Source: an uncultured Micavibrio sp.
GTDB taxonomy: Bacteria; Pseudomonadota; Alphaproteobacteria; Micavibrionales; UBA1664
DNA length: 6,724 bases
Direction of reading: 5' to 3'
Assembly: GCA_937896295.1 (NCBI GenBank)
Contig: CALBME010000206.1
Coordinates: 1 to 6,724 of the forward strand
Below are positions 1 to 5,130 of the stretch, one piece after another (positions within the stretch are counted from its first letter, which is position 1; each line of letters begins with the position of its first letter). The notes under the pieces are model-generated. The model had not been told where the DNA came from. It saw nothing but the letters and a program-made list of their open reading frames with translations, and searched no databases. The translations under genes were made by a program, and so were the position numbers.

Positions 1-13
1 TCCACAAAGAAGC

Positions 14-17
14 AGGA
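14..17 (+). promoter_or_regulatory. Ribosome binding site of the parvulin gene
   Basis: AGGA lies 6 nt upstream of the ATG at 24. It supports that start, which retains the His-rich head as part of the protein. No promoter can be judged because only 23 nt precede the gene in the window. Confidence 0.6.
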
Positions 18-23
18 AAAACA

Positions 24-1208
24 ATGACCCACGACCACACGCACGACCATTCCCACGGCGGCGGCTGCTGCGGCGGCACCGGTAACGGTACCGACCAGAA
101 AGCCTGCAAGTCCAAATGCTGCAAGAGCACCATTGCCGTGGGCCTGTCCCTGGCCGTGGCCGCCGCGGCGCTGATTTTTGCATTCACCACCCATTCGGCC
201 GCTACCAAGGGCGAAATCCTGATCAAGAAACCGCGTCCGGATGTCAGCACCCTGATCGCGGGCGAAGACACGGTCGTCGCCAAGGTCGACGGCGACAGCA
301 TCCACAAATCCGACGTCGCGCAGACCATCAAGGAACTGGGCGCGAACGTGCCGCCCGCTGCGATCGACCAGATCCTGCCCGCGTTCACCGAGCAGTATGT
401 GAACCTGCAGCTGATCAACAAGGCGGCCGTCAAGGCCGACGTGCTGAACGACCCTGAAGTACAGCTGCAGATGGCCAACAGCCAGGAGCAGATCCTGCGC
501 GCCGGTTACCTGCGCAAGCTGTTCGACGGTCAGATCACCGAAGACTCGCTCAAAGAAGCATACAAGGCCAAGTATGAAAGCGGCGAACTGCCGACCGAAG
601 TGCATGCCCGCCACATCCTTGTCGACTCGGAAGCCAAGGCCAAAGCCCTGATCGCGCAACTGCAGGGCGGCGCCAATTTCGAAAAACTGGCGTCGGAAAA
701 TTCCAAGGACCCGTCCGCAGCACGCGGCGGCGACCTTGGTTATTTCACGCAGGCTGAAATGGTGCCGGAATTCGGCGCAGCCGCCTTTGCCATGAACAAA
801 GGCAGCATTTCGGACGCGCCCGTGAAAACCCAGTTCGGCTGGCACGTCATTCAGGTTCTGGACAAGCGCACCCGCGCGAAGCCGTCCTTTGAGGAAGCCA
901 AGGGCCCGCTGGAACAGGAAAGCCGCCAGAAACTGCTGGACGCCAAGCTGAAAGAGCTGCGCGAGAAGGCTGATGTTGAAATCCTGACCGCGCCTGCCGC
1001 AAACGCAGCCACGGTTCCGGCGGAATCGGCACCGGTCGAGGCAGCCCCGGCGGCTGAACCCGCACCGGCCAAGGAAGAGGCAAAACCGGCTGAAGCACCG
1101 GCAGCCGAAACCGCGCCCGCCGCACCGGAAGCCACGGCCCCTGAAGCCGGCGCAACGGAAGCAGCCCCCGCCGCGACCACCCCGGCATCGACGCCGGCGG
1201 CGGAATAA
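24..1208 (+). CDS. Membrane-anchored parvulin-type peptidyl-prolyl cis-trans isomerase (PpiC/SurA-like)
   Basis: Predicted 394-residue folding catalyst that isomerises prolyl peptide bonds, probably on the periplasmic side of the inner membrane. Seen in order: a His/Cys-rich head (His at 3, 5, 7, 9 and 11; Cys at 15, 16, 28, 32 and 33), one hydrophobic segment at about 36-55 with lysines before it (N-in, single-pass anchor), a SurA-N-like helical region at about 80-185, a parvulin domain at about 191-282, and an Ala/Pro/Glu-rich tail from about 323. The two histidines typical of parvulin active sites are present in HARHIL (197) and FGWHVI (274), as is the RGGDLGYF strand. An AGGA at 14-17 sits 6 nt before the ATG. 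It is the first gene of a tight run with mutT. Related alphaproteobacterial proteins are called PPIase or PpiC. The family is certain; substrate and the role of the metal-ligand-like head are unknown. Confidence 0.93.
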   Translation: MTHDHTHDHSHGGGCCGGTGNGTDQKACKSKCCKSTIAVGLSLAVAAAALIFAFTTHSAATKGEILIKKPRPDVSTLIAGEDTVVAKVDGDSIHKSDVAQTIKELGANVPPAAIDQILPAFTEQYVNLQLINKAAVKADVLNDPEVQLQMANSQEQILRAGYLRKLFDGQITEDSLKEAYKAKYESGELPTEVHARHILVDSEAKAKALIAQLQGGANFEKLASENSKDPSAARGGDLGYFTQAEMVPEFGAAAFAMNKGSISDAPVKTQFGWHVIQVLDKRTRAKPSFEEAKGPLEQESRQKLLDAKLKELREKADVEILTAPAANAATVPAESAPVEAAPAAEPAPAKEEAKPAEAPAAETAPAAPEATAPEAGATEAAPAATTPASTPAAE

Positions 1209-1210
1209 TC

Positions 1211-1690
1211 ATGGCTTCGCACGCGGCAGAAGATATCGGCTGCTGCGGCGAACCGCTTCCCTACGACTTACCCGAGTTTCCGAATGCCCGCGTCGTCACC
1301 GTCGTCGCGGGCATTCTTATTGACGACCAGAACCGCGTGTTGCTGGCGCAGCGCCCCGAAGGCAAGGCCATGGCCGGGCTTTGGGAATTTCCGGGCGGCA
1401 AGATCGAGGCCGGCGAGACGCCCGAGTACGCGCTGGTGCGTGAACTCAAAGACGAACTGGGCATCGTCACCTGCACCGACTGTCTCCAGCCGGTCACGTT
1501 CGCCAGCCATGCCTATGACGATTTTCATCTTCTGATGCCTGTCTTTGCCATTCGCAAATGGCGTTACGAGCCCAGGGGGCTGGAGGGCCAGAAACTGGCA
1601 TGGGTCAAACGCGGCGAGCTGCGCGATTACGCCATGCCGCCCGCCGATGTGCCGCTGGTGCCCATTCTGTTCGAATACCTGGGTTCCTAG
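1211..1690 (+). CDS. mutT: MutT-type Nudix hydrolase (8-oxo-dGTP diphosphatase)
   Basis: Predicted 159-residue cytoplasmic enzyme that hydrolyses oxidised dGTP to the monophosphate and so prevents A:T to C:G transversions. The MutT signature GLWEFPGGKIEAGE is at residues 56-69, and the Nudix box runs from Gly63 to Ile85 (G-x5-E-x7-RELKDELGI). The REUxEE part reads RELKDE, so Asp81 replaces the first Glu of the EE pair. Glu125 in LEGQ aligns with E. coli MutT Glu98. The PPAD motif at 143-146 puts Asp where E. coli has the 8-oxoguanine-contacting Asn119, which I recall as common in alphaproteobacterial MutT. About 25 residues precede the Nudix fold and include a Cys-Cys pair (11-12). It starts 2 nt after the parvulin stop with a weak GGA 6 nt upstream, and its stop abuts the next ATG. 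Family assignment is firm; substrate is by homology. Confidence 0.93.
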   Translation: MASHAAEDIGCCGEPLPYDLPEFPNARVVTVVAGILIDDQNRVLLAQRPEGKAMAGLWEFPGGKIEAGETPEYALVRELKDELGIVTCTDCLQPVTFASHAYDDFHLLMPVFAIRKWRYEPRGLEGQKLAWVKRGELRDYAMPPADVPLVPILFEYLGS

Positions 1691-2434
1691 ATGCTGCCCA
1701 GCGCGTATGACCTGAAAGAGTATTATTCGACCCGGCAGGGCAAGGGGGTTCTGGCCCTGCTGCTCAGGCGGTTCGGCGCGTGGTGGCCGGACGGCGAACT
1801 GGACGGCGAAACCATGATCGGCGCGGGGTATGTGTTGCCGTACCTGGAACGGTGCAGCGGTCCGAAGGGGATTTACGCCCTGTTGCCCGGCGAGATGGGC
1901 GCGCTGGTCTGGCCCGCGCAGGGGCGTCAGCGCTGCATGGTATCGGAACCGGACGCATGGCCGTTGCCGCCAGCGAGCGTCGATTACATCGTCATGGTGC
2001 ATGCGCTGGAATACGCGGAAGATGCGGGCGACATGATGGAGGAGGCGTGGCGCACGCTGAAACCCGAAGGGCGGCTGATCGTCGTGGTGCCCAACCGCAC
2101 GGGCCTGTGGGCGCGCGCGGAAAAAACCCCGTTCGGGCATGGACGGCCGTTTACGCATACGCAACTGCACGATCTTTTGCGCGATCATAATTTTTCGCTG
2201 GAGCGTATGACCGGGGCTCTGGTCGCGCCGCCGTTCCGCCGCAGCGTGCTGATCGACAAGGTCGCGCCGGTTCTTGAAACGCTGGCGCCGATATGCGCGC
2301 CGTTGTGTGGGGTTATCGTTGCGGAGGCATCCAAACGCCTGTATTCACCCATACGCGGCAAGACGCAGAAAGTTTCGAAACCGGCGCTGGTGTGGGGCGA
2401 ACCCGCCGCCGCCGGTCCCTTAAGGAAGATATAG
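1691..2434 (+). CDS. Class I SAM-dependent methyltransferase-like protein, substrate unknown
   Basis: 247-residue cytoplasmic protein with the second half of a Methyltransf_11-type Rossmann fold: LPPASVDYIVMVHALEY (92-108, post-II/motif III area) and EEAWRTLKPEGRLIVVVPNR (117-136, motifs IV-V), then a PFGHGRPFT loop at 147-155. Motif I is degenerate: where a VLDxGCGxG loop is expected, the sequence reads MIGAGYVLPYLE (42-53). I recognise this as the alphaproteobacterial family with a GxGYxxPYL-type loop often found near tyrA or gloB, so the change is a family trait rather than damage. The C-terminus is basic (KRLYSPIRGKTQK). The ATG follows the mutT TAG with no gap and no clear Shine-Dalgarno, which suggests translational coupling. 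Catalytic activity and substrate are unproven. Confidence 0.82.
   Translation: MLPSAYDLKEYYSTRQGKGVLALLLRRFGAWWPDGELDGETMIGAGYVLPYLERCSGPKGIYALLPGEMGALVWPAQGRQRCMVSEPDAWPLPPASVDYIVMVHALEYAEDAGDMMEEAWRTLKPEGRLIVVVPNRTGLWARAEKTPFGHGRPFTHTQLHDLLRDHNFSLERMTGALVAPPFRRSVLIDKVAPVLETLAPICAPLCGVIVAEASKRLYSPIRGKTQKVSKPALVWGEPAAAGPLRKI
2422..2428 (+). promoter_or_regulatory. Strong ribosome binding site of tyrA inside the methyltransferase 3' end
   Basis: AAGGAAG lies in the last codons of the methyltransferase gene, with its AGGA core 8 nt before the tyrA ATG at 2435. It fixes the tyrA start and is one of the clearest Shine-Dalgarno sequences in the window. Confidence 0.7.
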
Positions 2435-3307
2435 ATGTTCAATACGGTTACCATTATCGGTTTTGGCCTGATCGGATCGTCGATCGCCCGCGCCCTGCAA
2501 AAACACCAGTGCGCCGTGCGCGTCATCTGCGCCGATACGTCGGAGGCGGTCTGCGCAAAAGTGCGCGAACTGCGTATCGCGGACGAGGCGATCACGGATA
2601 TCGCGGCGTCGGTGAAGGATTCCGACCTTGTCTTCGTATGCGTGCCAATGGGTGCGATCGAACCGGTGGTCGCCATGATCGCGCCGCATCTGAAAGACGG
2701 GGCCATCGTCACCGATGTGGGTTCGGTCAAAGGGCTGGTCGAGGGGGTTTTTAAAAAACACCTGCCTGCGGGCGTGCACGGCATTCCCGGACACCCGATT
2801 GCGGGCACCGAGCATTCAGGGCCGGAGGCGGGTTTTGCGGAACTGTTTGCGGGCCGCTGGTATGTGATGACGCCGCCGAAAGACGCCGACCGCGATGCGG
2901 TGATGCGGCTTGGCCATCTATGGAAAGTGTTCGGATCGAATATCGAGGAGATGGATTCCGCATACCACGACAAGACGCTGGCGATTACGTCGCACCTGCC
3001 GCACCTGATCGCCTATACGATCGTGGATACGGCGACCCAGCTTGAAAAGGACCTGCAGTCCGAAGTCATCAAGTTTTCAGCATCGGGTTTTCGTGATTTC
3101 ACGCGGATCGCCGCGTCCGACCCGGTGATGTGGCGCGATATCTTCATGAACAACCGCGATGCGGTGCTGGATATTCTTGCGCGTTTCAACGAAGACCTGA
3201 CGATGATGCAAAAAGCCATCCGCACCGGCGATGCGCGGCAGCTGGAAGAGGTGTTCACCCGCACCCGCGCTGTACGCCGCGCGATTATCGACGCGAAACA
3301 GGCGTAA
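2435..3307 (+). CDS. tyrA: Prephenate/arogenate (cyclohexadienyl) dehydrogenase, TyrA family
   Basis: 290-residue NAD(P)-dependent enzyme for the oxidative decarboxylation of prephenate (to 4-hydroxyphenylpyruvate) or arogenate (to tyrosine). The N-terminal Rossmann fold opens with GFGLIG (9-14), and Asp34 at the end of the second strand favours NAD over NADP. The substrate site is well preserved: GHPIAGTEHSGP (119-130) with His120, TSHLPH (185-190) with His187, and the FRDFTRIAASDPVMWRDI block (219-236) with Arg220. By family knowledge these correspond to the catalytic and prephenate-binding residues of Aquifex TyrA. The protein is a stand-alone dehydrogenase, with no fused chorismate mutase and no C-terminal ACT domain, so tyrosine feedback may act differently from the ACT-bearing type. 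The start is fixed by a strong AAGGAAG. It is the last gene of the run and faces argB. Prephenate versus arogenate preference cannot be read from sequence. Confidence 0.94.
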   Translation: MFNTVTIIGFGLIGSSIARALQKHQCAVRVICADTSEAVCAKVRELRIADEAITDIAASVKDSDLVFVCVPMGAIEPVVAMIAPHLKDGAIVTDVGSVKGLVEGVFKKHLPAGVHGIPGHPIAGTEHSGPEAGFAELFAGRWYVMTPPKDADRDAVMRLGHLWKVFGSNIEEMDSAYHDKTLAITSHLPHLIAYTIVDTATQLEKDLQSEVIKFSASGFRDFTRIAASDPVMWRDIFMNNRDAVLDILARFNEDLTMMQKAIRTGDARQLEEVFTRTRAVRRAIIDAKQA

Positions 3308-3314
3308 ATTTAAG

Positions 3315-3344
3315 CGCGGTAATCCTTCAGCCGATTACGCCGCG
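3315..3344. terminator. Possible hairpin terminator between convergent tyrA and argB
   Basis: CGCGGTAATC (3315-3324) pairs with GATTA (3333-3337) plus CCGCG (3340-3344), giving two 5-bp stems with a 2-nt bulge and an 8-nt loop. It fills the 27-nt gap and takes in the argB stop codon. No real T-run follows on the plus strand; on the minus strand a TTAAATTT stretch follows, so it would work better for argB. The bulge and weak tail keep confidence low. Confidence 0.35.
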
Positions 3345-4234
3345 ACAAGTGCGGGGCTGCGGAACATGGTACCGCGACCCATGGGTGTGAGGAGTTCGAG
3401 CAGGAATTTTTCGTCCATGATAATGACAGCAGATTCCGGGGTCATGCGTGAGGCGACTTCGAATGCCTCGTTCACCTTGACCAGCATGCCACCCGAGAGC
3501 GTGCCGTCGCGCACAAGGCCGTCGACTTCGTCGGGTTTGATTTCAGGAATAATGCGTTTTTCAAGATCGAGAACGCCCGGCACGTCGGAGCACATGAGTA
3601 GGCGGTGTGCGCCGAGGCTGATGGCCAGACGCGCGGCGACCGTATCGGCGTTGACGTTGATCTTGGTCACGCCGTCTATGGGCGTGATATTCGCGCACAT
3701 GTTGGTGATGATGGGAATGGTCTTGCCGTCATCAAGCATGTGCTTGAGGAACCACTTGTTCACATCGATGACGTTTTCGCCCGAAAAATTATCATTGTAT
3801 GCATCGATGGCCGATGCCTGCATGCGCAGATCGGGGTGGTGGCCGGAGAGGCCATACGGTTTAACGTGGTTGCCCGCGTAGGTGTTGAACGTATCGGTCA
3901 GGATCTTGTTGGCTTCACGCGTGGCGGAATCGATGATTTCGATGTGGTCCGCCTGGCTGACGCGCAGGCCGTTACGCTTGAGCGAAGTTTTACCGGCCGC
4001 GGCGAGGGCGGCATCAATACGGTTGCCCGCGCCGTGCACGACGACGACCTTGAGGCCGAGATCGCGGCGCATGACGTTGACCTGCTGCGCGAAGCTGTTG
4101 CGGATGGCTTCGTTGTCGATGATCTTGCCGCTGGCCTTGACGACGACGGTGCGGCCTTCGTTTTCATGCTTGAATTCAAAGGCATGGCCAAGAATGGCGG
4201 CAACTTCGTCATCGGACAGGCGGGGCTGGGTCAT
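3335..4234 (-). CDS. argB: Acetylglutamate kinase-like amino-acid kinase (divergent ArgB)
   Basis: 299-residue amino-acid-kinase-fold protein, most like N-acetylglutamate kinase, which phosphorylates N-acetylglutamate in arginine synthesis. Numbering from the ATG at 4234: VVVKASGK (30-37), VVVHGAGNRI (64-73), GLRVSQAD (89-96) with the NAG-binding Arg91, YGLSG (127-131), INVNADTVA (192-200), CSDVPGVL (215-222) and SGGMLVKV (247-254) with Lys253. Order, length and C-terminus (ELLTPMGRGTMF) fit bacterial ArgB. Three signature loops deviate: KYGG is KASG, HGGG is HGAG, and GLSGKDG is GLSGHHP. It could be a fast-evolving orthologue or a paralogue with another substrate. A GTG at 4243 gives a 302-residue version, but ATG 4234 has a GAG at workable spacing while GTG does not. 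It is monocistronic here, convergent with tyrA and divergent from the gene at 4350. Confidence 0.78.
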   Translation of the reverse strand: MTQPRLSDDEVAAILGHAFEFKHENEGRTVVVKASGKIIDNEAIRNSFAQQVNVMRRDLGLKVVVVHGAGNRIDAALAAAGKTSLKRNGLRVSQADHIEIIDSATREANKILTDTFNTYAGNHVKPYGLSGHHPDLRMQASAIDAYNDNFSGENVIDVNKWFLKHMLDDGKTIPIITNMCANITPIDGVTKINVNADTVAARLAISLGAHRLLMCSDVPGVLDLEKRIIPEIKPDEVDGLVRDGTLSGGMLVKVNEAFEVASRMTPESAVIIMDEKFLLELLTPMGRGTMFRSPALVAA

Positions 4235-4270
4235 TTCACACACTCTATTGTTATCGTTGTTCTTTTCAGG

Positions 4271-4285
4271 GCCTTAAGGTAAGGC
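4271..4285. repeat. Short perfect inverted repeat overlapping the argB -10 box
   Basis: GCCTTA, a 3-nt AGG spacer, then TAAGGC: perfect 6-bp arms. On the plus strand a T-rich run (TTTCTTGTTTTT) follows, so it could act as a small intrinsic terminator blocking antisense transcription into the 4350 gene. Alternatively, because it covers the argB -10 hexamer, it could be an operator. The sequence alone does not decide between these. Confidence 0.4.
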
Positions 4286-4304
4286 TTTCTTGTTTTTATG
4301 TCAA
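4276..4304 (-). promoter_or_regulatory. Candidate sigma-70 promoter for argB
   Basis: On the minus strand a perfect TTGACA (-35, 4304-4299) is followed after 17 nt by TACCTT (-10, 4281-4276), which keeps the three most conserved -10 positions (T1, A2, T6). Transcription would start near 4269, leaving a leader of about 35 nt before the ATG at 4234. It lies in the AT-rich divergent intergenic region 4235-4349. Confidence 0.5.
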
Positions 4305-4312
4305 TTAATTTA

Positions 4313-4343
4313 TTGCATTTTCTTAAGTCCCCGGCTAGATCAT
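4313..4343 (+). promoter_or_regulatory. Tentative promoter for the gene at 4350
   Basis: TTGCAT (4313-4318) and GATCAT (4338-4343, four of six matches to TATAAT) are 19 nt apart; TAGATC (4336-4341) gives a 17-nt spacer but fewer matches. Either would start transcription close to the ATG at 4350, which agrees with the missing Shine-Dalgarno and suggests a leaderless mRNA. The hexamers are weak. Confidence 0.28.
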
Positions 4344-4349
4344 ACCCCC

Positions 4350-5111
4350 ATGTTCGAGATGACCACGCCATTCCCCGTCGATCCCTGGCCCACCCTGAAG
4401 GGCGCGGCCCTGCGCGGTTTCCGCGCCGCCGTTGCCAACTGGCAGCATGTCACGCAGCTGGAAGCCGGTGCGCACGGCAACCGGTCCGGCCTGTTGTTCG
4501 CCGACCATGTGGTCCGGGAACTGGCCCGATATGCCGGTACCTTAAGCCTTGATGAGGAACAGGTTTTCCGCGCGGTGGACCGGTATGCGGGTGCGGGCGC
4601 CGGCATCCTGAGACAGTTCGATGCGATCGAGGGCACGTATGCCGAAAAGGATTTAAGTGAAAACGATGTGCGCGTCCTTCGCGGCGCACGGCGCCTGAAG
4701 ACGATTTTCCAGCAGGCCCAGATCGTGAACCAGGGCTTGCTGCCCCGTTATATCGAGGCGGTGAAGTCCGACCTGCAGACGGAAGGGCCGGCATCGCCGT
4801 CAGAGGGCAGTGATGTGGTTCGCTTCATTGAAAATGTTCATATCCTTCAGCAGTTGCCCGAGCGTGGCGCGATGGATGCGTTTACGCATGTCGAGATAGA
4901 GGCGCAGGCCGCGCGCGCCATGCGCGTTTTCCAAGCTGTCCGGAAAGACCTGAGCGAGCGCCGCCAGATCGAAGGTTTCTGGGCCAATGTTTCGGATATG
5001 GCGATGATGATGCGCCTGTCCGCGCATCCCGCGTTTACGTACCAGCCGCGCTATCTTGACGATATGCTGCCGCTCAAGCGTCAGCCGTTGCAACTGGTCC
5101 GCAGCTATTAA
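4350..5111 (+). CDS. Conserved-looking hypothetical protein, unrecognised, probably all-helical
   Basis: 253-residue protein of no family I recognise. It has no signal peptide, no membrane segment and no cysteine. The sequence reads as mostly amphipathic helices, with a low-complexity linker at about 143-154 (TEGPASPSEGS) between two helical halves. Notable segments are GNRSGLLFADHVVRELARY (43-61), RGARRLKTIFQQAQ (111-124), and a Met-rich stretch MAMMMRL (217-223) before a Tyr/Pro-containing tail. Coding is supported by codon use like the neighbours and by uninterrupted length between argB and gcdH. A TTG at 4290 would add 20 residues (Cys, Leu, Ile-rich, AT-rich DNA) unlike the rest, so ATG 4350 is preferred; ATG 4359 is a second option. 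No Shine-Dalgarno precedes 4350. It is divergent from argB and ends 3 nt from the convergent gcdH stop. No function is proposed. Confidence 0.72.
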   Translation: MFEMTTPFPVDPWPTLKGAALRGFRAAVANWQHVTQLEAGAHGNRSGLLFADHVVRELARYAGTLSLDEEQVFRAVDRYAGAGAGILRQFDAIEGTYAEKDLSENDVRVLRGARRLKTIFQQAQIVNQGLLPRYIEAVKSDLQTEGPASPSEGSDVVRFIENVHILQQLPERGAMDAFTHVEIEAQAARAMRVFQAVRKDLSERRQIEGFWANVSDMAMMMRLSAHPAFTYQPRYLDDMLPLKRQPLQLVRSY

Positions 5112-5130
5112 AAATCAGCCGAAGGCGGCT
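5109..5130 (-). terminator. Intrinsic terminator of gcdH
   Basis: On the minus strand AGCCG (5130-5126), loop CCTT, and CGGCT (5121-5117) form a perfect 5-bp GC-rich hairpin, followed by GA and a five-T run (5115-5110). The stem is made from the last codons of gcdH and its TGA stop, so coding and termination overlap. It lacks a T-tract on the plus strand, so it should serve gcdH only. Confidence 0.65.

Noticed and set aside
1268..2188. 306-codon open frame on the minus strand across mutT and the methyltransferase
   Set aside because: Arg/His/Gln-rich product with no motif, antisense to two well-supported genes; typical of GC-rich coding DNA.
2185..2973. 262-codon open frame on the minus strand opposite tyrA and the methyltransferase end
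   Set aside because: Ser/Thr/Arg-rich product without family features; tyrA is certain on the plus strand.
4235..4243. GTG start extending argB by three residues
   Set aside because: The nearest GAG is only 1 nt from this GTG, too close to act, while it is 8 nt from... the ATG at 4234 is better spaced. The difference is minor.
3605..4282. 225-codon open frame on the plus strand opposite argB
   Set aside because: Mirror of argB with low-complexity Asp/Val/Gly content; the argB motifs on the other strand are decisive.
4290..4349. TTG start extending the 4350 gene by 20 residues
   Set aside because: The added residues are Cys/Leu/Ile-rich and encoded by AT-rich intergenic DNA that holds promoter-like sequence; ATG 4350 fits better.
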